Source of the DNA: an uncultured Oscillospiraceae bacterium
GTDB lineage: Bacteria; Bacillota; Clostridia; Oscillospirales; Oscillospiraceae
Length of the DNA: 64,000 bases
Direction: 5' to 3'
NCBI GenBank assembly: GCA_947631595.1
Contig: CANRLZ010000002.1
Coordinates: 1 to 64,000 of the forward strand
The notes under the pieces were generated by a model that worked only from the letters and a program-made list of their open reading frames with translations, had not been told where the DNA came from and did no database searches. Of the stretch, positions 53,938 to 61,477 are shown one piece after another; position 1 is the first letter of the stretch; every line of letters begins with the position of its first letter. Both the position numbers and the translations under genes were made by a program.

Positions 53938-54970
53938 CGATCTCATCGCCCAGGCCAAGGAGCGCCGCACGTCCGACGTACATATCTGCCCCGGCCTGCC
54001 CGTGCGCCTCCGGGTGGACGGCGACCTCCAGGACTTCGGCGCCCCCCTGACGGCGGAGGAGACCGAGGCCTACGCCCGGGAGATGCTCCCCGGCGTGGAC
54101 ATGAGCGGGGCGGGGGAGTGGGACTTAGCCATCACCTTCCCCGGCCCCATCCGCTGCCGCGTGAACATCTTCCGCCAGCGCCTGGGCCTGTCCGCGGCCA
54201 TCCGCCTGTTGTCCGAGACCATCCCCGACCTGGACGACCTGGGCCTGCCCCCGGCGGTGAGCAAGATCCCGGACATGGGCCGCGGCCTGGTGCTGGTGAC
54301 CGGCGAGACCGGCTCGGGCAAGTCCACCACCCTGGCCGCCCTCCTGAACCGCATCAACCACACCAAGCCCTGCCACATCGTCACCATGGAGGACCCCATC
54401 GAGTACATCTACGACCCCGACAAGTGCGTCATCAGCCAGCGTGAGGTGGGCCTGCACACCGCCAGCTATGCCGACGGCCTCCGGGCGGTCCTCCGGGAGG
54501 ACCCGGACGTGATCCTCATCGGCGAGATGCGGGATCTGGACACCATCGAGACCGCCCTCACCGCCGCCGAGACCGGCCACCTGGTCTTTGCCACCCTCCA
54601 CGTGGGTTCCGCGGCGGAGACGGTGGACCGCATCGTCACCGTCTTTCCCGCCTCCCGCCAGCAGCAGATCAGGTTGCAGCTGTCCACCACCCTCATGGCC
54701 GTGCTGTCCCAGCAGCTCCTGCCCCGCAAGACCCAGGGCCGGGTGTGCGCCTGTGAGCTGATGATGGTCAACCCCGCCATCCGCAACCTCATCCGGGAGG
54801 GAAAGACCCCCCAGATCGCCAGCACCCTCTCCACCTCCGCCAGCGACGGGTCGCTGACCATGGACAACTGCATCCTGAACCTCTACCGCAAGCAGATCAT
54901 CTCCGCCGAGACCGCCCGCCTGGCCGCCCGGGACCCGGAGGTCATGCGCCGCAACACCATGATGGGCTAA
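53924..54970 (+). CDS. pilT: Pilus retraction ATPase PilT
   Basis: The 348-residue motor disassembles the pilus and powers twitching. The core has Walker A GETGSGKST (about 128), Asp-box TMEDPIEYIY, Walker B EDPDVILIGEMRD and HVGSAAETVDRI. The AIRNLIRE motif, specific to PilT and needed for retraction, is intact (NPAIRNLIREGK, about 284-295). Presence of PilT means dynamic, retractile pili rather than a secretion system. Confidence 0.96.
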   Translation: MLPLNDLIAQAKERRTSDVHICPGLPVRLRVDGDLQDFGAPLTAEETEAYAREMLPGVDMSGAGEWDLAITFPGPIRCRVNIFRQRLGLSAAIRLLSETIPDLDDLGLPPAVSKIPDMGRGLVLVTGETGSGKSTTLAALLNRINHTKPCHIVTMEDPIEYIYDPDKCVISQREVGLHTASYADGLRAVLREDPDVILIGEMRDLDTIETALTAAETGHLVFATLHVGSAAETVDRIVTVFPASRQQQIRLQLSTTLMAVLSQQLLPRKTQGRVCACELMMVNPAIRNLIREGKTPQIASTLSTSASDGSLTMDNCILNLYRKQIISAETARLAARDPEVMRRNTMMG

Positions 54971-54983
54971 GGGGGGCCGGGGT

Positions 54984-56201
54984 TTGAACACCTACAAGTA
55001 CAAGGCCCGGCCTGTGGCCGGGGGCAAGGTCGTCAACGGCGTGATCGAGGCGTACAGCGAGTACGAGGCCGTGGCCCAGATCAAGTCCCAGTCCCTGGTG
55101 GTGGAGAAGATCACCGAACTGACCGAGAAGCAGGGCGTCCACGTGGATTTGAACGAGCCGCTGTGGGTGAGCGAGAAGGTGCTCAGCCTCACCGCCAGCC
55201 AGTTCGCCATCATGATCCGGGCGGGTCTGCCCATGGGCCGGGTGGTGGAGCTGATCGCCGATCAGACCAGCGACAAGCTGATGAAGCGCATCCTCACCGC
55301 CTGCGCCGCCGACGTGGCGGCGGGGTACTCCCTGGCCCAGAGTCTGGAGAAAAACGGCAAGAAGATCCCCACCACCTTCATCGAGACGGTGCGGGCGGGG
55401 GAGGAGTCCGGCGCGCTGGAGACCTGCTTCCAGCGGCTGAAGACCTACTACGAGAAGTCCAACCGGGTCAAGCGGAAGGTCAAGAGCGCCCTGACCTACC
55501 CCATCATCCTGCTCATCATGTCCTTCGTGGTGGTGGGTATCGTGATGGTGAAGCTGGTGCCCACCATGACCACGATGTTCGAGGGGATGGGGGTGGAGCT
55601 GCCCCTGCCCACCCGCATTTTGATGGGACTCTCCCACTTCTTCGTCCGCGGCTGGCCCTTCCTGATCGCCGGTCTGGCGGCGGTCATCATCGGCTACAAG
55701 CTCTACCGCAAGACCCCCCAGGGGGCGCTGACCATCGGCCGGCTGAGCCTGAAGCTCCCGGTGATCGGCAACATCGGCGTCATGAACGCCGCCAGCCAGT
55801 TCGCCAACACCCTGAGCGTCCTGCTCACCGCCGGTCTGCCCATCACCCAGGTCATCACCATCATCGCCAAGATCATGGACAACGCCGCCATCGCCAAGAC
55901 GCTGAGCGAGGCGGTGGTGGACCTGGAGTCCGGCCGGCGGCTGGGGAAGGCCCTGGCGGACAACCCGTACCTGCCGCCCATGCTCATTGAGATGGTGGGG
56001 GTGGGGGAGGAGACCGGCGAGCTGGAGGAGACCATGGACGTGATCGGCTCCTACTACGACGAGGAGGCGGAGGCCGCCTCCGCCAAGGCGGTGTCCATGC
56101 TGGAGCCTATGATGACCATCTTCCTGGGCGTGCTGGTGGGCTTTATCGTCATCGCCATCTACGTCCCCATGTTTACCATGGAGACCATGGTGGGCGGCTG
56201 A
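54984..56201 (+). CDS. pilC: Pilus inner-membrane platform protein PilC
   Basis: The 405-residue protein has two T2SSF domains (about 65-190 and 270-395), with FAIMIRAGLPMGRVVELI and FANTLSVLLTAGLPITQVI. Three hydrophobic segments (about 170, 215 and 375) match the family. It couples the PilB/PilT motors to pilin movement. The start is TTG 54984 with AAGGGGG upstream. The 76-base gap after it may hold processing or promoter signals for pilin. Confidence 0.95.
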   Translation: MNTYKYKARPVAGGKVVNGVIEAYSEYEAVAQIKSQSLVVEKITELTEKQGVHVDLNEPLWVSEKVLSLTASQFAIMIRAGLPMGRVVELIADQTSDKLMKRILTACAADVAAGYSLAQSLEKNGKKIPTTFIETVRAGEESGALETCFQRLKTYYEKSNRVKRKVKSALTYPIILLIMSFVVVGIVMVKLVPTMTTMFEGMGVELPLPTRILMGLSHFFVRGWPFLIAGLAAVIIGYKLYRKTPQGALTIGRLSLKLPVIGNIGVMNAASQFANTLSVLLTAGLPITQVITIIAKIMDNAAIAKTLSEAVVDLESGRRLGKALADNPYLPPMLIEMVGVGEETGELEETMDVIGSYYDEEAEAASAKAVSMLEPMMTIFLGVLVGFIVIAIYVPMFTMETMVGG

Positions 56202-56277
56202 TCCAAACGGTTTCAATCGCGGGGCAGACCTCTCCGCGTTGGAATAAAAAACATCCCAATAAAAGGAGGAAAAAAGT

Positions 56278-56619
56278 ATGAAGAAGGTCAACAAGAAGAA
56301 GGGCTTCACCCTGGCCGAGCTGTTGGTGGTGCTGGCCATCCTGGCGATTCTGGTGGCGGTGGCGGTGCCCCTGTTCACCGGCGCCATCGGTGACGCCAAG
56401 CAGACCGCCATCGACGCCAACGTCCGCGCCGTCCGGGCCGCCGGCGTCACCAAGATTTTGACCGATGATACCGCTCCCGAGGCGGGTCCCTGGTACGTTA
56501 CGGCGTCCGTCGACAAGAGCGGCGAGATGTCTGACGTTGAGTTCACGTCTGGGCCGGAAAGCATTCCGAGCGATCCCGTTGGCACCTACATTGTCGAAAT
56601 CAAGGATGTTAACGCCTAA
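56278..56619 (+). CDS. pilA: Major type IV pilin
   Basis: The prepilin has 113 residues. A short basic leader MKKVNKKKG is followed by FTLAELLVVLAILAILVAV: the peptidase cuts after Gly9, Phe is the new N-terminus and Glu5 of the mature protein is present. The globular part is small and its codons are less GC-biased than the flanking genes, as expected for a variable surface antigen. AAAGGAGG precedes the ATG, the best ribosome site of the operon, and two strong hairpins follow, fitting high-level expression of the major subunit. Confidence 0.94.
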   Translation: MKKVNKKKGFTLAELLVVLAILAILVAVAVPLFTGAIGDAKQTAIDANVRAVRAAGVTKILTDDTAPEAGPWYVTASVDKSGEMSDVEFTSGPESIPSDPVGTYIVEIKDVNA

Positions 56620-56637
56620 ATTTTAACTACCTCCCGT

Positions 56638-56699
56638 GGGGGCGCACCGCGCCCCCCGGCGGGGGAAAGGGGCCAGAGGACACTCTGACCCTTTTCCCC
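56638..56699 (+). terminator. Two hairpins behind pilA (partial terminator or message stabiliser)
   Basis: A GGGGGCGC/GCGCCCCC stem (56638-56656) is followed by a long imperfect stem of about 16 bp (56663-56699, GGGAAAGGGG with CCCTTTTCCC) and then TGCTTTT. Position directly after pilA suggests it raises pilA message over the downstream genes. Confidence 0.65.
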
Positions 56700-56749
56700 T
56701 GCTTTTGGCTATCTTAGCCGGAGCGGAAAAACCACAGGAGCAAACGCCT

Positions 56750-57538
56750 ATGCCCAACGACTTCGGGCCGCTTTTGACGGCCTACCTCCTCTTCCTGGCC
56801 TTCGCCCTGGGCGCCTGTCTGGCCAGCTTCCTCACTTGCCTGGCCGGCCGGGCCGCGGCGGGGGAGAAGCGCCCCTGGCGGGGCCGCTCCCACTGCGAAA
56901 GCTGTGGCCGGACCCTGACCCCCCTGGACCTGATCCCGGTGGTGAGCTACCTGGCCCTGCGGGGCCGGTGCCGTACCTGCGGGGCCAAGATCGGGGCCAC
57001 GTGCCTGGTGACCGAGTGCCTCCTGGGCGCCGTGTTCGTCACGGTGGTCTGGCGCTTTGGCCTGGGCCTCCAGACCCTGGAGCTTCTGCTCCTGGCCTGC
57101 GTCCTGCTCTACCTCTCCCTGGTCGACCTCGCCACCATGGAGCTGCCCGGAGTGCCCATGCTCATCGGGGCGGCGGGCTTCCTGGCCTTTCTCCCCGCCC
57201 ACCCCGCCCCCTTGCGCCGCCTGCTTCTGGGCCTGGCGGGGGCGGTGGCCATCGGCGGGGGCGTTCTGGCGGTGAGCCTGATCGCCGACAAGGTCATGGG
57301 CCGGGAGACCATGGGCGGCGGGGATATCAAGCTGCTGGCCCTGCTGGGCCTCTACCTGGGGCCGGGGGGCGGCCTGCTGCTGGTGATCGTTGCCTGCTTT
57401 ACCGGCCTGGCGGCGGCGGCGCTCACCGGCGTGGGGCGGGGCAGAGAGTTCCCCTTCGGCCCGGCCATCGCCCTGGCCGCCTGGCCCACCCTGCTCTTCT
57501 CCCAGCAGGTTCTGGGGTGGTACCTGGGACTCTTCTGA
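56750..57538 (+). CDS. pilD: Prepilin peptidase PilD
   Basis: The 262-residue membrane aspartyl protease cuts prepilin leaders and methylates the new N-terminus. The N-terminal zinc loop CESCGRTLTP...CRTCG is present. The two catalytic aspartates are in VDLATMELPGVP (about 128) and MGGGDIKLLALLG (about 190), the GxGD-type motif. About eight hydrophobic segments. Start ATG 56750 follows CAGGAG. It processes all the pilins and pseudopilins of this operon. Confidence 0.95.
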   Translation: MPNDFGPLLTAYLLFLAFALGACLASFLTCLAGRAAAGEKRPWRGRSHCESCGRTLTPLDLIPVVSYLALRGRCRTCGAKIGATCLVTECLLGAVFVTVVWRFGLGLQTLELLLLACVLLYLSLVDLATMELPGVPMLIGAAGFLAFLPAHPAPLRRLLLGLAGAVAIGGGVLAVSLIADKVMGRETMGGGDIKLLALLGLYLGPGGGLLLVIVACFTGLAAAALTGVGRGREFPFGPAIALAAWPTLLFSQQVLGWYLGLF

Positions 57539-57602
57539 GGGAGCATTGGAACATCCACCACGTTTTTTTCCGCGCTCCGGCGCGAGACAAGGAGGGATCG
57601 CC

Positions 57603-58577
57603 ATGGCCCAAGCATGCCTGGGCGTCGATATCGGCAGCCGGGCCGTCCACTTGGTATTGTGGGACGGCAAGCAGCCCAAGCGGTCCGTCACCGAGCCGCT
57701 GCCCGAGGGGCTGGTGCGGGACGGACGGGTGGTCTCCGCCGCCGCCATGACCGAATTTCTCAAGGGCCTGCGCAAGCAGTACCATCTCCCCACCGGCCAC
57801 GTCAGCCTGGTGCTCCACACCAACGAGTGCTTCTGCCGCCGCTTCGACGTGCCCGCCATGACCCACAGCCAGCTCAAGGTGAACCTCTCCTACGAGTTCC
57901 GGGACTTCATCACCCAGGAGAAGGAGAAGTACACCTACGACTACGCCGTCCTGGGCAAGACCGAGGACGGCGCCGGTCTGGACCTCCTGGCCGCCGCCGT
58001 GGCCAAGGAGACCGTGGCCGCCTACGACGACATCCTCCGCCGGGCGGGCTTCCGCCTGCGGGTGGCCATCCCGGAGGAGATGGCCTACACCAACCTCTGC
58101 CGCCGCCTCTCCGGCGAGGCCGCCCGGGGCAGCACCTGCCTGCTGGACCTGGGCCACGCGGCGGTGAACATCCACATGCTCCGGGACGGCCTCCACCAGT
58201 CCGACCGTACCCTGGACTTCGGCTGCGCCGCCCTGGACCAGGTGATCGCCGAGCAGTTCAACGTGGCGCCCTATGTGGCCTGCACCTACCGGGAGAGCAA
58301 CTACGAGGACTGCCAGAACCTCCAGGCCTGCGGCGAGATCTACAGCCACATCGCCCTGGAGGTGCTCAAGGCGGTGAACTACTACAATTACAGCAACGCC
58401 GAGCAGCCGGTGGAGTGGATCTGCTGCTGGGGCGGCGGCGCGCAGATCGCCCCGCTGATGGAGACCCTGCGCGGCACGCTGTCCGTGCCGGTGGAGGGTT
58501 GGGAGAAGCTGCTGCCCACCCTGACCCAGCCCCCCGCCTCTCTCCTGGCTCTGGGCGCCGCGTTGCAGAGGGGGTGA
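57603..58577 (+). CDS. pilM: Pilus assembly actin-like ATPase PilM
   Basis: The cytoplasmic protein of 324 residues has an FtsA/actin fold. ACLGVDIGSRAVHLVLWDG is the first nucleotide motif, and CLLDLGHAAVNIHM the second phosphate-binding loop. LSYEFRDFI resembles the PilM segment that packs against PilN. It forms the cytoplasmic ring that connects motors with the PilNO alignment complex. AAGGAGGG precedes the ATG. Confidence 0.9.
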   Translation: MAQACLGVDIGSRAVHLVLWDGKQPKRSVTEPLPEGLVRDGRVVSAAAMTEFLKGLRKQYHLPTGHVSLVLHTNECFCRRFDVPAMTHSQLKVNLSYEFRDFITQEKEKYTYDYAVLGKTEDGAGLDLLAAAVAKETVAAYDDILRRAGFRLRVAIPEEMAYTNLCRRLSGEAARGSTCLLDLGHAAVNIHMLRDGLHQSDRTLDFGCAALDQVIAEQFNVAPYVACTYRESNYEDCQNLQACGEIYSHIALEVLKAVNYYNYSNAEQPVEWICCWGGGAQIAPLMETLRGTLSVPVEGWEKLLPTLTQPPASLLALGAALQRG

Positions 58578-58584
58578 GGACACG

Positions 58585-59163
58585 GTGAAGAAGGACAACA
58601 AAGCCATCGCCTCCAAGACCACGCTGAACCTGGTGGTCCGGGAGCGGAAGTTTTTGAAGACGGCCAGGGTCGTTCCCCTGGTGGTCGCCGTCCTCCTGCT
58701 GGCCGCGCTGGTGGGCAAGTTCGCCGTGGCCGACCGCCTGGCCCAGGTGGCCGCCGCCCGCCGCGAGGTGGAGGACATCGAGTCCCAGATCGACGCCCTC
58801 CAGGCCGCCTACGCCGACTACGACGAGGTGGAGGAGCGGTACAACCAGTACACCTACAAGGACTTCGACCGCACCCTGGCCGACCGCATGGACGTCCTGG
58901 CCCTGGTGGAGCGGGAGATCTTCCCCGTCTGCCGGGTTCAGCGCCTCGCCCTGGCGGAGAAGCGGCTGGATATGTCCCTGGAGGGGCTGACCCTTCGGAA
59001 CACCTCCGACCTCATCAACCGCCTGAAGGCGGATAAGCTGGTGAGCGAGGTATTCGTCTCCACCGCCGCCACCACCGCGGACAACGGCGCGGTGCAGCGC
59101 ACCACCGAGATGACCATTCTGCTGGCCGACGCCGTGGAGGAGGGGGAGGTGGCCGGAACATGA
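58585..59163 (+). CDS. pilN: Pilus alignment protein PilN-like
   Basis: A protein of 192 residues with one N-terminal membrane segment (about 30-50), a coiled-coil region (about 55-90) and a small alpha/beta domain outside. Order after pilM, size and topology identify it as PilN; sequence similarity to the model proteins is low. The GTG start follows GTGAGGA; its end overlaps pilO by four bases. Confidence 0.78.
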   Translation: MKKDNKAIASKTTLNLVVRERKFLKTARVVPLVVAVLLLAALVGKFAVADRLAQVAAARREVEDIESQIDALQAAYADYDEVEERYNQYTYKDFDRTLADRMDVLALVEREIFPVCRVQRLALAEKRLDMSLEGLTLRNTSDLINRLKADKLVSEVFVSTAATTADNGAVQRTTEMTILLADAVEEGEVAGT

Positions 59164-59801
59164 TGACGCGCAGCTTTACCCGCCGGGAGAAGATCCTTCT
59201 GCTGGTGCTGGTGGTGGTGATGCTGGTGGGGCTTTACGCCCTGGTGGTTCACTACCCGGTGAAGGCCGAACTCGCCCGGCTGGAGACGGAGAAGGAGGAC
59301 GCGGAGTTACAGCTCCAGTTCGCCCAGGCCAAGAGCCTGAAGTACGCTCAGATGAAGCAGGAGCTGGACGAGATCTTCGTCATGCCCCAGGACCAGATCA
59401 CCGTCATGCCCCTCTACGACAACGCCGAGAGCCTTATGGTCCAGCTCAACCACATCTTCGGGGAGCTGGAGTACGACCTGAACTTCTCCGAGGTCTCCTT
59501 CCAGGACAAGATCGCGACCCGGGGGGTGCAGTTCACCTTTGACGCCCCGTCCTACGAGGTCGCCCGGAGCATCATTCAGCAGCTCGCCCACACCGGGAAC
59601 CGCTCGCTGATGAATACCCTTTCCATCGCCCCCTACACCGGCGACGGCGGGTGGAGCAACATCAACCTGCGCGATACCCGGCAGACCACCAATAGCGACA
59701 TCCTCACCGGCCCCCAGACCGTCTCCGGCACCATCACATTCTACGAGTACGCCCCCAACGCCGTCACCCCCGACGAGAACACCGAGGAGACCGGGTCATG
59801 A
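59160..59801 (+). CDS. pilO: Pilus alignment protein PilO-like
   Basis: A protein of 213 residues: basic N-terminus (TRSFTRREK), one membrane segment (about 14-32), a coiled coil (LARLETEKEDAELQLQFAQAK) and a ferredoxin-like extracellular domain. This is the PilO layout, expected to pair with PilN. It overlaps the genes on both sides by four bases. Confidence 0.78.
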   Translation: MMTRSFTRREKILLLVLVVVMLVGLYALVVHYPVKAELARLETEKEDAELQLQFAQAKSLKYAQMKQELDEIFVMPQDQITVMPLYDNAESLMVQLNHIFGELEYDLNFSEVSFQDKIATRGVQFTFDAPSYEVARSIIQQLAHTGNRSLMNTLSIAPYTGDGGWSNINLRDTRQTTNSDILTGPQTVSGTITFYEYAPNAVTPDENTEETGS

Positions 59802-60553
59802 GGGCCGTCGCGGCAAAACTGAAGAGCCGCCGGGGCGCGTCCATCCTCATGGGACTGCTGCTGCTGTTGGTGTGCGCCATGGCGGGCGCCGCCGCCCTCA
59901 CCGCCGCCACCTCCAACGCCGGGCGCTACACCCACGCCCGCCAGGACCAGCAGCGCTATCTGGCCGTGGCCTCCGCCGCCCGCCTGGTGCGGGATGAGCT
60001 GTGCGCCGGGGAGTACAACGCCTCCGCCGCCCTCACCGAGCACTATACCCACTACTCCACCACCGACCCGGAGACCGGGGCGGTGAGTTGGCATACCGTC
60101 GGGCCGGAATACTCCCTGGCCACCGACCCCGGGGTCTACACCGGCGCCTTCCAGCCCTGGCTGGAGGGGGAGGCCCAGGGACTCTTTCTGGCCACCCAAG
60201 TGCCCGACGACTGGTATGGCAAGGGAAATCGGCCCCGGCCGCTCGCCCCCAGCGGCGACGACCTTTCGGCCAAAAACCTCTCCGTCCAGGCGGACGCCGC
60301 CGGGGCGGAGCCGCTGCTCAGCCAGGTGAAGTGGGAGCTGACCATGGACGCGGACTACAATCTCACCGCCCGCTTCCGGCTGGAGGAGACGGACGGCGCC
60401 GGCAACACCGCCGCCTACTACGTCACCACCCTCACCATCCCCGCCGAGGTGGAGACGACCCAGACCACCGACGGCCCCTCCGACGACCGCGTCACCACCC
60501 AGAGCGTGACGGTGACCTGGCCGCTGGACGGAGCGCTCATCCGCCAGGGCTAA
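59798..60553 (+). CDS. PilX-like minor pilin component
   Basis: A protein of 251 residues: basic start (AKLKSRR), then GASILMGLLLLLVCAMAGAAAL as single membrane helix and a long periplasm-type domain. It lacks the usual Gly-Phe-Thr-Leu-x-Glu processing site and the Glu5, similar to PilX/GspK-type tip pseudopilins. The next three genes encode minor pilins, so it is probably part of a tip or priming complex. Function inferred from context. Confidence 0.65.
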   Translation: MRAVAAKLKSRRGASILMGLLLLLVCAMAGAAALTAATSNAGRYTHARQDQQRYLAVASAARLVRDELCAGEYNASAALTEHYTHYSTTDPETGAVSWHTVGPEYSLATDPGVYTGAFQPWLEGEAQGLFLATQVPDDWYGKGNRPRPLAPSGDDLSAKNLSVQADAAGAEPLLSQVKWELTMDADYNLTARFRLEETDGAGNTAAYYVTTLTIPAEVETTQTTDGPSDDRVTTQSVTVTWPLDGALIRQG

Positions 60554-60566
60554 AGGAGGGGTGCCT

Positions 60567-60905
60567 ATGACAAGCAAAAAGCGCCGCGCCGTCCGGGGGG
60601 AGACCCTGGCGGAGGTCTTGGCGGCCATCCTGGTCTGCGGGATGGCGATCCTCCTGCTCACCAGTATGATCATGGCGTCCATGGGCATCAACCGGCAGGC
60701 CCGGGAGATGGACCTGGGCGCGGACGGCGCCGGCGGGTTCTACGGCGACCTCTCCGCGGTGGAGACCCACGTCTTCACCGCCGCCGACCCCGCCCTCACC
60801 GTGCGTCTGTCCGGCGCGGGCCGGACGACGATCACCATCCCCGACGTACACAGCTACACCCAGGGGGATATCCCCCTCACCGCCTACGGGGAGGTGGGGC
60901 CGTGA
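60567..60905 (+). CDS. Minor pilin (prepilin)
   Basis: A protein of 112 residues with prepilin site RRAVRGETLAEVLAAILVC: cleavage after Gly leaves Glu as first residue and keeps Glu5. The helix is followed by a small domain. AAAGGAGGGG is eight bases before ATG 60567; GTG 60561 is too close. Likely a minor pilin of the PilV/PilI kind. Confidence 0.8.
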   Translation: MTSKKRRAVRGETLAEVLAAILVCGMAILLLTSMIMASMGINRQAREMDLGADGAGGFYGDLSAVETHVFTAADPALTVRLSGAGRTTITIPDVHSYTQGDIPLTAYGEVGP

Positions 60906-61426
60906 AGAGGCAGAGACGCAGGGCCAGGGGGGGCTTCTCCCTGGTGGAGTGCCTGGTGACGCTGCTGATTTTGTCCCTCATGAGCGCCCTTGCCTGTTCC
61001 GGCATCAGCAACGCCCTCCAGGACCGGGCCAGGGCCATCCGCGTGGCCGACGCCCAGACCGTCGCCGCCACCGCCGCCCAGGCGGTGGCCGACCAGATCC
61101 GCTACGGGCAGATCGCCCGGGTGGAGGACACCGGCGTGGTGCTGGACAGCGGCACCTATGGCCCCGGCGTCCGCCTGGAGCTGGACGACGGCCATCTGGT
61201 CGCCCGGCGGGTCTCCGCCGCCGGAACGGCCCCCTACGCCCTCCTCGGGGAGATGGCGTACAGCGGTCTGACCCTGGATGAGCTGACCTTCCGCGCCGAC
61301 CTGGACGGGGACAAGGTGAAGAGCGTACAGGTGGACCTGTCCGTGTGCGCCACGCCCGGAGAGCCGCTGTGGTCGCTGACCTACACCGTGACCCCCCTCA
61401 ACCCCCGCCTGACCGCGGGGATCTGA
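60902..61426 (+). CDS. Minor pilin (prepilin)
   Basis: A protein of 174 residues with a classic prepilin leader, RRRARGGFSLVECLVTLLIL: cut after the second Gly, Phe first, Glu5 present. A beta-rich globular domain follows. The GTG start overlaps the previous stop by four bases. Part of the minor-pilin set that primes pilus assembly and may sit at the tip. Confidence 0.85.
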   Translation: MKRQRRRARGGFSLVECLVTLLILSLMSALACSGISNALQDRARAIRVADAQTVAATAAQAVADQIRYGQIARVEDTGVVLDSGTYGPGVRLELDDGHLVARRVSAAGTAPYALLGEMAYSGLTLDELTFRADLDGDKVKSVQVDLSVCATPGEPLWSLTYTVTPLNPRLTAGI

Positions 61427-61477
61427 GCAGAGCTTTCGACCGGCCCGGAAAGAGCCAAGGAATGAGGTGGTAGCGCC

